From contig CAXMOO010000179.1 of assembly GCA_964195005.1 (NCBI GenBank), positions 1-20,845 of the forward strand: a stretch of 20,845 bases of DNA, written 5' to 3'. The stretch comes from JAUXLW01 sp964195005 (GTDB lineage Bacteria; Actinomycetota; Acidimicrobiia; Spongiisociales; SHLN01). This document shows positions 7,590 through 15,413 of this stretch, in pieces. The notes under the pieces were generated by a model. That model did not search any database and was not told the origin of the DNA. It saw only the letters and a program-made list of their open reading frames with translations. Numbering within the stretch: position 1 is the first letter of the stretch; each line of letters begins with the position of its first letter. Made by a program: the position numbers and the translations under genes.

Positions 7590-8231
7590 ATGAGCAGAAT
7601 CATCTCGGTCAACGTCGGCAAGCTCAGGCTCGTCGAATTCCGGGACCACACCGTAACCACCGGGATCTTCAAGTATCCCGTTGAAGGCCCGGTGCGGGTG
7701 GAAGGCGTCAATCTCGTCGGCGACGAACAGGCGGATCGACGGGTCCACGGCGGGGTCGACAAGGCGGTCTACGCCTATGCCTCGGAGGACTACGAGTGGT
7801 GGAGCGGACAACTCGGGCGCACTCTCCCTCCCGGCATGTTTGGCGACAATCTCACGACTGAGGGCATTGACGTCGGAGCAGCGGTAGTCGGGCAGCATTG
7901 GCGAATGGGTGACGTAGTCCTCGAGGTGAGCGAACCGCGGGTGCCTTGCTTCAAGCTCGGGCTCCGCTTGGAAGACCCGGCTTTTCCAACAGCGTTCTCG
8001 GCGGCCGATCGGCCTGGGAGCTATATGCGCATAGTGGAGGAGGGCACACTCCAGGCCGGCGATCACGTCGAAATCGGCAAAGCACCAGGGCACGGCCTTA
8101 CTGTCAACGATATCGCCCGCATCCACGATCGCGATCACCACGAGGCAGCTCGTCTCCTCGAAGCCGCCGAGCTCTCAGACGGCTGGAAACGCTGGGCGAG
8201 CATGGCGGCCGGATCCTCTCGCCCGGGCTAA
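7590..8231 (+). CDS. MOSC domain-containing protein (YiiM-like)
   Basis: A 213-aa protein with the MOSC fold: GDEQADRRVHGGVDKAVYAYASEDYEWW (about 44-71), PPGMFGDNLTTEGID (80-94) and the conserved cysteine C120 in SEPRVPCFKL, a proposed sulfur or molybdenum-cofactor ligand. The C-terminal LTVNDIARI...LSDGWKRW resembles the 3-alpha extension of the YiiM group. YiiM-type proteins bind molybdenum cofactor and reduce N-hydroxylated compounds with redox partners, so a detoxification role is plausible. The ATG at 7590 has no RBS but TATCCT lies six bases upstream, again consistent with a leaderless transcript. It is divergent from the M20 gene across 115 bp. Confidence 0.9.
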   Translation: MSRIISVNVGKLRLVEFRDHTVTTGIFKYPVEGPVRVEGVNLVGDEQADRRVHGGVDKAVYAYASEDYEWWSGQLGRTLPPGMFGDNLTTEGIDVGAAVVGQHWRMGDVVLEVSEPRVPCFKLGLRLEDPAFPTAFSAADRPGSYMRIVEEGTLQAGDHVEIGKAPGHGLTVNDIARIHDRDHHEAARLLEAAELSDGWKRWASMAAGSSRPG

Positions 8232-8416
8232 AAGAATCACGGGCCGACCCGATAGCGGCGGCTCGCAATCTCAATTGTTGCCCGGCCGGGCCTAGCAGTG
8301 GCCGCCTCTATGGGTGACTCCCGATTGAAACAATACGCGTCCTGCCTGCCTCATCCTCATGTGGCAGAGTTCGGGCTACTCGCCCGGGAGCCCATCGACA
8401 AGATCATTGAGGCGAG

Positions 8417-10063
8417 TCAGCCCTGCTTCGACTTGCTTGGAGGGGGGATTTCGGCCGGACGCTCGGCTTTGTGCCTGAGATGATCGGCGAGGCGAAACGC
8501 CAGCGCCACAACGGTCAGCATCGGGTTGGAGATTCCTCCAGTAGGAAAGACAGAGGGTCCAGTCACGTATAGGTTGGCGATTTCATGAACACGGGTGTTC
8601 TTATCCACAACCCCGTGTTTCATCGAGCCGCTCATACGGGTGGTGCCGAGATGGTGGTGACCTCCGGAGAGGTCGGCGCCCCAATCGGCTGCGTCCGCCG
8701 ACACCCACTCGTAAGGTTCCACTCTCCCTACACCGGCCTCGGACAGGGCGGCATCGAGCGTTGTGAGGGCGTCCACCAGGGTTGCTTTTTCGAGATCCCC
8801 CAAGCGCCAGTCGAGTCGCAACCGGGGCATACCCAGCGCGTCGACCTCATCGGACAACGACAGGCGACTGGCAGGGTCCGGAGCCTGCTCCGCTTGCACG
8901 TAGATCTCGAAGGCGTCGGGTCGTTTCAGGAATCGTTCATAGCCCACTGCAACGGTGGTTGGCAACGTACGCAGGAACGCAGTCGTTTGGGTGAGCAGAC
9001 CGAGTTCCCCACGCATTGGCATAGCGCGTAACGTCTTGACCGGCTGGCGGAACCCTGCCGCGAGCCGGGACGCAGGGGCGGGCGTGGGCCGGCTGTAACC
9101 TCGCAGGTGCATGCTGATGTTGAGGACTTCGTGCTGTTGCTGCGCAGCCGGGGTCAGCGCGTAGGCGCACTTGATCGCTCGCTGCGGCCGCTCCAGGGCA
9201 AGGCGTGCCGGAGCGCCTCGGAGGCCATAGTCGATGGCCGGCATGGTTTCGGATCGTTTGCTGGTGCGATCGACGTTTACCCGAGCTACCGGGAGATGTG
9301 GATGCTCCATGAAATAGCGTCCGACCGCCTGACCCCCAACTTCCGAGTTCAATAACAGGCGGGCCGAACCGAATCCGCCGGCCGCGATGACGAATTGTTT
9401 GGCAGAGACGGTGAAATGATTCCCGGCTCGAGTGACAACATCTACCCGTTCGATGTTCTGTCCGCCGGAGTCGGGCACAACCCGCAGCGCACTCGAATGA
9501 AGGTACACGGAGATGTTCCTCGCCCGCTCGAGCTGAGCGCGAAACGCGTCTCCGAACCGGAAAGGAGGGTTCAGTTTCTGCCAGATGGCGACCTGCAGGT
9601 CGGGTCCAGCCACCGGCGGCGTGTAGAGGGGTGGTGTCTGCGCCGTCCAATCTGACGGGGCGTAATTGAAAGGAGTGTCGGATAACAGCGCCTGGGCCTG
9701 CTGGTAGTACGGCTCGAGTTCGGAGTATTCGAATGGCCATCCGCTCAGAAAGACCCAGGGACGATGCTCCATGTCGAAGGGCTCGAGCGGTCGCAGCCAG
9801 CCACCCCAGATCTGAGACAGCCCTCCCAGCACCCGGGCGTGACTTTCCTCCGGGTCGTAGTACTCCAGCCCGACGTTCTCGCCTTTGGCGATGTCGAGTG
9901 AGTCTTCATCCGGCTGGGCGCCCCCGCTTTCGAGCAGGCAGACCCGTTGAGAACTTGTCGCGAACTGCAGGGCGAGAACGATCCCGGCCGGTCCGCCGCC
10001 GACGATGCACAGATCCGTGTCCACCTTCGTATCGACGGTTACAGTTCGTCCGTCGAGGATCAT
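8417..10063 (-). CDS. GMC family FAD-dependent oxidoreductase
   Basis: A 548-aa flavoenzyme of the glucose-methanol-choline superfamily. The FAD loop VGGGPAG is at 21-27 with the ribose-binding acid in CLLESGG (42-48). ARVLGGLSQIWGGWLRP is the GMC/FAD-contact segment. The C-terminal catalytic region has HHHLGTTRM (469-477), then VFPTGGISNPMLTVVALAFRLADHL with Asn513. It would oxidise an alcohol or sugar hydroxyl in the cytosol; there is no signal peptide. Sequence pattern is nearest the bacterial sugar/cyclitol or steroid-alcohol GMC enzymes, but the substrate is unknown. ATG at 10063 follows GGAAGGCGG. It is divergent from asnB across about 120 bp, and the pair may form one pathway. Confidence 0.88.
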   Translation of the reverse strand: MILDGRTVTVDTKVDTDLCIVGGGPAGIVLALQFATSSQRVCLLESGGAQPDEDSLDIAKGENVGLEYYDPEESHARVLGGLSQIWGGWLRPLEPFDMEHRPWVFLSGWPFEYSELEPYYQQAQALLSDTPFNYAPSDWTAQTPPLYTPPVAGPDLQVAIWQKLNPPFRFGDAFRAQLERARNISVYLHSSALRVVPDSGGQNIERVDVVTRAGNHFTVSAKQFVIAAGGFGSARLLLNSEVGGQAVGRYFMEHPHLPVARVNVDRTSKRSETMPAIDYGLRGAPARLALERPQRAIKCAYALTPAAQQQHEVLNISMHLRGYSRPTPAPASRLAAGFRQPVKTLRAMPMRGELGLLTQTTAFLRTLPTTVAVGYERFLKRPDAFEIYVQAEQAPDPASRLSLSDEVDALGMPRLRLDWRLGDLEKATLVDALTTLDAALSEAGVGRVEPYEWVSADAADWGADLSGGHHHLGTTRMSGSMKHGVVDKNTRVHEIANLYVTGPSVFPTGGISNPMLTVVALAFRLADHLRHKAERPAEIPPPSKSKQG

Positions 10064-10115
10064 AGGCGTGCCGCCTTCCGACCAAGATCCATTCTTCCCC
10101 AGACTGTCGGTTGAA

Positions 10116-10145
10116 GATGTAGCACGCTGAACGGAAGCAGGTCAA
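10116..10145 (-). promoter_or_regulatory. Putative promoter of the GMC oxidoreductase gene
   Basis: On the minus strand TTGACC (10140-10145) is followed after 18 bases by TACATC (10116-10121), or after 17 by CTACAT. The box lies 52 bases upstream of the GMC start at 10063, inside the GMC/asnB divergent region. Confidence 0.4.
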
Positions 10146-10184
10146 AACGAATCACTACAACCAGCCGAACCGAGAGCCAGCCTG

Positions 10185-12122
10185 ATGTGTGGCATAGCCG
10201 GCGTGTGGTCTCCAACCCCGCTCAATAAGCCCGAGACAGTCGATTATCAGGTACGTCTTATGGCCGACATGTTGCAGCATAGGGGGCCCGACGATACCGG
10301 CTCGTGGTCGGACGGCAGGATCGGTCTAGGTTATACCCGGCTGGCGATCCTCGATTTGTCCCCTACTGCTCACCAGCCCATGGTTGATGAGTCGAGCAGG
10401 GTGCGATTGGTTTTCAACGGTGAGATTTACAATTTCGAACAGCTACGGGAAGACCTGATCGGCCTCGGCCATCAGTTCAGGAGCACCTCCGACACTGAGG
10501 TCGTCTTGCGGGGGTACCTGCAGTGGAGAGAAGGAGTGGTGGCACGCCTGCGAGGCATGTTCGCCTTCGCTATCTGGGATGCCGGTCGCGATCAGCTCCT
10601 GCTTGCCCGAGACCGGTTGGGTCAGAAGCCCCTCAACTACGGCTGGAATGGCTCCACGCTGTTGTTCGGGTCGGAGGTCAAGGCGCTGTTGCGCTGGCCC
10701 GGGTTCGAGCGTCGAGTCAATCTGGATGCGCTGCCACAGTACTTCCTGTATCGGTACGTGCCCGGTACCGACACGGCCTTCGCCGGGGTGCATCGTCTCG
10801 AGCCGGCCCACTATCTGACGGTGGACGGAAAGGGCAGAGTCGCCAAGCATCGCTATTGGGACCTGCCGGAGCCTTCGAGCGAGCGGACCTTCAGCCGGGG
10901 GGAGCTCGAGGTCGAGCTGCTCGAGCGGCTAGACGAAGCCGTGCGGCTGCGGATGGTTTCTGATGTTCCGATCGGCGCCTTCCTCTCGGGCGGAGTCGAC
11001 TCATCGGCGGTGGTGGCTTCGATGGCGATGGCCTCCTCCGAGCCGGTGCGGACCTTCACTATCGGGTTTCGGCAGGGGTCGATTGATGAGCGGGAGTATG
11101 CGCGTGTGGTGGCCGAGCGCTACGGGACAGTTCATACCGAGTACGTGGTGAGTCCCGACGTGGACGCCATCGCCCACAGCCTGGCCTGGTTCTACGGCGA
11201 GCCTTACGCTGACGAAGTATCGATTCCGACGTATTGCATCTCGGCCATTGCTCGCCGCGACGTCACGGTGGCTCTCAACGGCGATGGTGGGGACGAGAGT
11301 TTCTTTGGTTACCGTCGACACGCCGGGTCCCGGCTTGGCGCCTGGTTCGATGTTCTGCCTCGGCCCCTCCGGCGGATGATCTCTGTCGTCGGGCGCCAGT
11401 CCGTATTCCAGAATGGCGACGGCACGATGCGCAACGTCGGCAAAGCCCTGGCGGGGGCGAGCCGGACCCCGGCTGAGCGCTACACGGACTGGGTCACTCA
11501 CGGGTCCGATGAGTTATTGGGCGCACTGGCAACCGGCGATGTACGCCAGGAGCTGGATAGCGCCGCCACGGCTCGGTTCGCCCCGTTCTTCCAAGGAGCA
11601 ATCCGCCCCGACGATGCCGCCTCCCGGGCGGATCTTGTGGTGCTGTTGAACGAGAACCTCGAGACCAGAGTCGACATCGCCACAATGGCCAACGGACTGG
11701 AAGGGCGTTCGCCCTTCCTGGACCACAAGTTGGTCGAATGGGCGGCAACCATTCCGGCCCGACAGAAGATGCGCCGGTTCGAGACCAAGAGTCTGTTGAA
11801 GCGGGCACTTCTCCCCCGCGTTCCTCGGGAGATCATGTATCGGCCCAAGCAGGGGTTGTTCATGGATTTCTCGTTCCTCACCGAGCGGAAGAAACTCATA
11901 CGCGAGGTGGTTCTGTCACCGTCTGCCACGGACCGGGGCTTGCTCGATCCAGTCCGGGTGAAGGCCCTGCTCGACGGCTTCTACACCGGCGAGCACCGGC
12001 ACGCGGCGGCGGTGTGGATGCTCTTCGTCCTTGAGCAGTGGTTTCGGATGTGGATCGACCCGTCCGAGATTCCCTTGCGGCCTCCGCCCACACCCCCCAT
12101 CGACGCGTACCAGCGAAGTTGA
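10185..12122 (+). CDS. asnB: Glutamine-hydrolysing asparagine synthetase
   Basis: 645 aa, normal for the AsnB/AsnO type. After Met removal Cys2 (MCGIAGVW) is the N-terminal nucleophile of the class II glutaminase domain (about 2-200), which also shows LQHRGPDDTGSW, LGYTRLAILDLS and FNGEIYN. The ATP-pyrophosphatase synthetase domain begins near 240 and carries the PP-loop SGGVDSS at 268-274, with NGDGGDESFFGYRRH further on. It transfers glutamine-derived ammonia to the beta-carboxyl of aspartate after adenylation. Many paralogs instead amidate other carboxylates in natural-product or surface-glycan pathways. The GMC neighbour makes that possible here; a housekeeping role is not excluded. The RBS before ATG 10185 is weak. 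Confidence 0.92.
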   Translation: MCGIAGVWSPTPLNKPETVDYQVRLMADMLQHRGPDDTGSWSDGRIGLGYTRLAILDLSPTAHQPMVDESSRVRLVFNGEIYNFEQLREDLIGLGHQFRSTSDTEVVLRGYLQWREGVVARLRGMFAFAIWDAGRDQLLLARDRLGQKPLNYGWNGSTLLFGSEVKALLRWPGFERRVNLDALPQYFLYRYVPGTDTAFAGVHRLEPAHYLTVDGKGRVAKHRYWDLPEPSSERTFSRGELEVELLERLDEAVRLRMVSDVPIGAFLSGGVDSSAVVASMAMASSEPVRTFTIGFRQGSIDEREYARVVAERYGTVHTEYVVSPDVDAIAHSLAWFYGEPYADEVSIPTYCISAIARRDVTVALNGDGGDESFFGYRRHAGSRLGAWFDVLPRPLRRMISVVGRQSVFQNGDGTMRNVGKALAGASRTPAERYTDWVTHGSDELLGALATGDVRQELDSAATARFAPFFQGAIRPDDAASRADLVVLLNENLETRVDIATMANGLEGRSPFLDHKLVEWAATIPARQKMRRFETKSLLKRALLPRVPREIMYRPKQGLFMDFSFLTERKKLIREVVLSPSATDRGLLDPVRVKALLDGFYTGEHRHAAAVWMLFVLEQWFRMWIDPSEIPLRPPPTPPIDAYQRS

Positions 12123-12186
12123 TGAGCTACCCATATCCGGCAACGTGATGATGTAGGGGCCTGATGAGAGGCCCACCGCTGCCAGA

Positions 12187-12224
12187 TGGTGGGCGTTGAC
12201 GGGCTCGAACCGCCGACCTCTTCC
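12187..12224 (-). repeat. tRNA-Val-like 3' half, copy 1 (with encoded CCA)
   Basis: On the minus strand this reads as the end of the anticodon stem (GGAAG), variable loop (AGGTC), T-arm (GGCGG-TTCGAGC-CCGTC, five pairs with one G-U), acceptor strand AACGCCC, discriminator A and CCA. Further 5' (12244-12259) GGGAGGGCGCTTCCCT resembles a tRNA-Val D-arm and 5' anticodon stem. The would-be anticodon loop is about 20 bases instead of 7, and no matching 5' acceptor strand is found. It is therefore a remnant, not an intact tRNA gene. Confidence 0.65.
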
Positions 12225-12271
12225 CCCCGTACAGAAAACAGGCAGGGAAGCGCCCTCCCGATCCCGACCTC

Positions 12272-12313
12272 GTGGGCGTTGACGGGCTCGAACCGCCGAC
12301 CTCTTCCTTGTAA
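12272..12313 (-). repeat. tRNA-Val-like 3' half, copy 2 (from anticodon loop)
   Basis: 36 bases (12272-12307) are identical to copy 1, 83 bp away in the same orientation. On its 5' side the minus strand continues TTACAA (12308-12313), the anticodon-loop sequence of a tRNA-Val with anticodon UAC. Similarity stops there: the 5' half of the tRNA is absent, and CCA is not encoded. Identity from the anticodon loop to the discriminator is the usual footprint of integration into a tRNA gene. Confidence 0.65.
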
Positions 12314-12465
12314 CGACTGAGAGCATCACAATTCGCCACACTAAGTGGTGGGGCCAGAATGTGAGAATCCCCTGTGTTCTGGGGCCTTCTTGCGCTCCTC
12401 GTGTTGACCATGCGGCAGCACTCTAGTCACGAGAAGTGGTCACGTCAGGTCAGAATTCGCCAATC

Positions 12466-12484
12466 TGCGTCACGAAATGACGCA
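12466..12484. repeat. Perfect inverted repeat TGCGTCA-N5-TGACGCA
   Basis: Seven-base arms with loop CGAAA. No T-tract follows. It could be an operator or a structural hairpin; nothing adjacent identifies which. Confidence 0.5.
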
Positions 12485-12602
12485 CACAACTCACGTTGGG
12501 TACTTCAATTCATAGCGTGCCTTGAGACTTTGCGAGCCTCACTTCACCAGTGCAGCCTGTTAGAAGATCCTTAGCCGTTCGCACCGATAGACACAGTCCG
12601 GG

Positions 12603-12637
12603 TCTGAGCTCGGTGACTTGCGCCCCTCGAGCTCAGA
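12603..12637. repeat. Perfect 10-bp-arm inverted repeat
   Basis: TCTGAGCTCG (12603-12612) and CGAGCTCAGA (12628-12637) flank a 15-base spacer. A stable hairpin could form on either strand. No T run follows, so an intrinsic terminator is doubtful. Confidence 0.55.
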
Positions 12638-12713
12638 ACGGGATGACAGTTGTCTCGTCTCCTCCACGGGGCCGTGCGCTGCGTTCATTGTTTCGGCGCA
12701 TCTTCGGCGCAAT

Positions 12714-12997
12714 ACACAAACACCCTCAACCCCGACCATGGCTCAATACTGCTGTACCAACCACGATAACGAGCTGCGCCTATTGGCGCAGGCGAGGCAA
12801 CCAAAGAGCTCACCCACCTGGCGCATCGGCGTGCATGAAGTGCCTTCTTCTCGGCCACTGTCACAGAAAAGGAGGTTCCTGGCTCGGCACTGCATTAAAG
12901 GCTCTCGGCCTGGGGGAACGGCAGGAGTCGGGACAATTGGCTGCCTCGGTCCAACGACCCCACCCCTCTTTGGGTAAGGGGTTGAGGGTGTTTGTGT
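12714..12997. repeat. 284-bp element bounded by 20-bp perfect inverted repeats
   Basis: ACACAAACACCCTCAACCCC at 12714-12733 is matched exactly, inverted, at 12978-12997, with 244 bp between. The interior has no convincing gene. Size and ends resemble a non-autonomous mobile element (MITE-like), but flanking bases show no obvious target-site duplication. Confidence 0.5.
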
Positions 12998-13034
12998 TGT
13001 CAACCCCCAGCGGATAGCGAAACAGCGAACACCG

Positions 13035-13150
13035 GCCCTTTTTGGATGTTATATTATGTTATACAGTTAATATCAGCGTTATATGGCTTTATACCTGTTT
13101 CACTTTCTGTTCGCTTTGTTCGGTTTTGTTTCACTGTTTTCACTCTGACG
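13035..13150. other. Low-GC island with repeated GTTATA and TTTCAC/TTCG motifs
   Basis: By hand count about one third of roughly 109 bases from 13035 are G or C, far below the surrounding sequence. GTTATA occurs three times with a further TTATA, then TGTTTCAC, TGTTCGC, TTGTTCGG, TTGTTTCAC and TGTTTTCAC follow in close succession. AGCGAAACAGCGAACA just upstream (about 13016-13031) is inverted relative to TGTTCGCT inside. It may be a protein-binding array or relic of foreign DNA. Confidence 0.45.
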
Positions 13151-13362
13151 ACCATACAGATTTCATGAAAATCCACGATCAGAATGGCGCGACCCGGGAC
13201 AGAAACGGCCGCCAGTTTCTCGAGACTGGCTTATCTTTCCCCAGGCGCCTTCATAGAAGCTGATGCTGCTGCAGTTTGCGAGCCCCTGTGCCCTCTCCAT
13301 CCGATCTGGCCGACGTACCAAAATGACTTCGCCCTGAAACGTCGTTGACTCGCGGCCCGCCC

Positions 13363-13368
13363 TAGTTT
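13363..13368 (+). promoter_or_regulatory. Putative -10 element of a leaderless ndh transcript
   Basis: TAGTTT fits the TANNNT actinobacterial -10 consensus and lies exactly seven bases upstream of the ATG at 13376, where no RBS is present. That is the classical leaderless geometry. No good -35 box is evident. Confidence 0.4.
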
Positions 13369-13375
13369 TCTAATC

Positions 13376-14650
13376 ATGAGCGAGAGACGGCGACGGGTCG
13401 TCATTGTGGGTGCAGGGTTTGCCGGCCTGTGGGCGGCCAGGACTCTTGCTGGTGCTCCCGTCGACGTCGTCGTCGTCGACCGGAACAACTACCACTCGTT
13501 CTTCCCACTGCTCTATCAGGTGGCCGCAGCCGAGCTGGAACCCGGCGACATTGCCTACCCCGTCCGCACGATCCTCCGCCGACAGGACAACGCTCGCTTT
13601 CGGCTCTCAGAAGTTCAAGGCCTCGAGCTCGGCGACAAGACTGTCCAGACGGAAACCGGCCCAATGCTCTACGACTACCTGGTCCTTGGTATAGGAAGTA
13701 CAACTCAGTACTTCGGAGTGCCTGGTGCTGGTGAGCACTCCTTCTCGCTGCGCACCCTCGACGAGGCCGTGGCGTTGCGCAATCACATATTGCGAAGGTT
13801 CGAGGCCGCCGAGCAGGCTGCCGATTCGCGAGAGCGACGCCGCCATCTGACCTTCATGGTCGTCGGCGGCGGGCCGACTGGAGTGGAGTTCGCCGGGGCC
13901 CTCCAGGAGCTCATCAATGGACCTATTACCAAAGACCACCGTCGGATCGATCCGTCAGAGGTCTCGATCATCCTCGTGGAAGCCATGCCTGGGTTACTGT
14001 CGATCTATCCGAATCGTCTCGCCGATTATGCCAGGCGCCGACTCACAAAGATGGGTGTCGACGTTAGGACTGAGACGACGGTTGCGGCGGTGGACGTCAC
14101 CGGCGTCACACTTGGTGATGGGGCAAGGATCGACAGTTCGACGGTCGTATGGACAGCAGGGGTGGGAGGCGACCCCATCGTGACCGGTTGGGGTCTCCCC
14201 ACCTCGCGGGGCGGGCGGGTCCCGGTCCTTCCCAGCTTGCAGCTGGAGAGCTATCCCGAGGTCTTCGTGACCGGCGACCTCTCCCTCCCGCCGGCGGCGG
14301 CCCCGATGGTCGCACAGAACGCTCTGCAGCAGGGAACTCATGCCGCCCGTAGCGTCCTCCGCCTACTGTCCGGCGAAGCGCCATCTGCATACAAGTACCG
14401 GGACCTCGGGAATATGGCTGTGATCGGCCGCAATGCCGCTGTCGTTCACCTATACAACCGATGGTCCTTCATGGGGTTCCCCGCCTGGGTCATGTGGCTG
14501 AGCGTGCACCTGTTCAAGCTCATCGGCTTCCGCAACCGGATCGCCGCCGTCCTGTCCTGGACCGGTGACTATTTCTTCGGCGACCGGACCGCCCGGGTGA
14601 TTCTGGGACGGGCTGATCCGCGGACGGACACGAACTCACCTCATGGCTAG
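13376..14650 (+). CDS. ndh: Type II NADH dehydrogenase (NDH-2), NADH:quinone oxidoreductase
   Basis: 424 aa, the usual length. FAD loop VGAGFAG at 11-17; the substrate/quinone-side HSFFPLLYQVAAAELEPGDIAYPVR (40-64) is the NDH-2 hallmark. YDYLVLGIGS is at about 99-108, the NAD-binding loop VVGGGPTGVEFAG at 162-174, and ESYPEVFVTGD closes the FAD site. The C-terminal WSFMGFPAWVMWLSVHLFKLIGFRNR is an amphipathic membrane-anchoring stretch. It passes electrons from NADH to menaquinone without pumping protons, on the inner face of the membrane. The start is supported by the fold beginning at once and by a leaderless promoter geometry. Confidence 0.92.
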   Translation: MSERRRRVVIVGAGFAGLWAARTLAGAPVDVVVVDRNNYHSFFPLLYQVAAAELEPGDIAYPVRTILRRQDNARFRLSEVQGLELGDKTVQTETGPMLYDYLVLGIGSTTQYFGVPGAGEHSFSLRTLDEAVALRNHILRRFEAAEQAADSRERRRHLTFMVVGGGPTGVEFAGALQELINGPITKDHRRIDPSEVSIILVEAMPGLLSIYPNRLADYARRRLTKMGVDVRTETTVAAVDVTGVTLGDGARIDSSTVVWTAGVGGDPIVTGWGLPTSRGGRVPVLPSLQLESYPEVFVTGDLSLPPAAAPMVAQNALQQGTHAARSVLRLLSGEAPSAYKYRDLGNMAVIGRNAAVVHLYNRWSFMGFPAWVMWLSVHLFKLIGFRNRIAAVLSWTGDYFFGDRTARVILGRADPRTDTNSPHG

Positions 14651-15263
14651 CCCGGCAGGGGTGCCCTTATCCCTCCTAGCGTCCTAGAAACTCAACTACC
14701 GGAGATCGGCCACCGCGATGTCGCGATTCGAGCTGGCTTCCCGACCTCCAAGCCCTGGGTCCACGGCGACGCGGGCTGTGCGGGTGCGTGGACTATCCGC
14801 TTGGTGAGACAAGCACTTTCGGGAGCGAACGGACAGCTGCTCGCCCGGGCCCAAGCCGAACCAGCGACAAACAAACAGCCTTAGACAGTTGGACACCGAG
14901 ACCGACTGGAGCGAATCGGCAGTCGACGAGCTGAGCTTCGGTGACCCTACCTAGACCTGACTACCACTCCCCAACGGGATTCCCCCCTCCAATCGGCGGA
15001 TGGCTGCTCGGCTAGTTCTCGATACCGATCGAAGTCCGCATATCACTGTCCCGGCCTAGTCGCTTCTGGGCGGATGCCGCGCAATGCCCGGAATGGAACG
15101 TTTGCACGTTGTTTCGCAGCGTTTCAGTACCCTTTTGCAGCCATCAGAATCGACGCCGAAAACCGATGAAACATCAGTTAGATCCTGGGTTTGCAGGCGG
15201 TCGGTGGCTGAGGATTTCGTACCGTTTTACACCCTTATTGCACTGTTCGGCCCCGCTCTAGGG
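14651..15263. other. Gene-poor stretch after ndh
   Basis: No convincing coding sequence. Open frames are short, compositionally random and without RBS. GGCA-GGGG-TGCC just after the ndh stop (near 14655) is too short to be called a terminator. The 3' part leads into the repeat-protein remnant at 15264. Confidence 0.5.
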
Positions 15264-15392
15264 GTTGACACAGGTCTCGTCTATATCGGGAACTCACAGA
15301 CCACAGGAGTAGCTGACATCGAGTTCCTCTACGGGACTTCCTCCGGTCACATCATGGCTGGCGACTGGGACTCCGACGGAGACCCTGAGTGG
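15264..15392 (+). pseudogene. Remnant of an FG-GAP/VCBS-like repeat protein
   Basis: One frame encodes GLVYIGNSQTTGVADIEF, then LYGTSSGHIMAGDWDSDGDP. This matches the repeat consensus of secreted beta-propeller proteins (aromatic-L-R-N-S-x-T-G-x-A-D-x-x-F followed by GDWDGDG, a calcium-binding loop). Only about one repeat is recognisable. The frame has no credible start or signal peptide, and its 3' end runs antisense into the flavoprotein gene. It is best read as a decayed fragment of a surface protein. Confidence 0.5.
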
Positions 15393-15413
15393 ATTGATCG
15401 ACGGGTAGCAGGC

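Larger units (their letters stand above)
12123..13375. other. Gene-free region of about 1.25 kb: tRNA fragments, inverted repeats, AT-rich island
   Basis: No frame here gives a protein-like product: the open frames are Arg/Pro/Ser-rich or low-complexity and lack good start sites. What it holds is listed separately: two tRNA-Val-like 3' halves (12187-12313), hairpins at 12466-12484 and 12603-12637, a 20-bp inverted-repeat pair (12714-12997) and a T-rich low-GC stretch (about 13035-13150). A short dyad, GCCAGT...ACTGGC at 13211-13230, is followed by TTATCTTT and could be a weak terminator. No integrase or transposase is seen. Confidence 0.7.

Noticed and set aside
8281..8292. GCCCGGCCGGGC palindrome between the convergent MOSC and GMC genes
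   Set aside because: Short GC palindromes are expected by chance in this composition, and there is no T-tract for a terminator.
12127..12411. Minus-strand frames encoding EVGGSSPSTPT and SAVRARQRP-type peptides
   Set aside because: These are conceptual translations of the tRNA-like repeats, a familiar source of spurious proteins.
12714..12997. Integron attC site
   Set aside because: The core R sites do not fit RYYYAAC/GTTRRRY and the 284-bp span is too long for a normal attC.
12550..13017. Plus-strand frame of 155 codons in the gene desert
   Set aside because: No RBS, no protein-like pattern, and it runs through both inverted-repeat arms.
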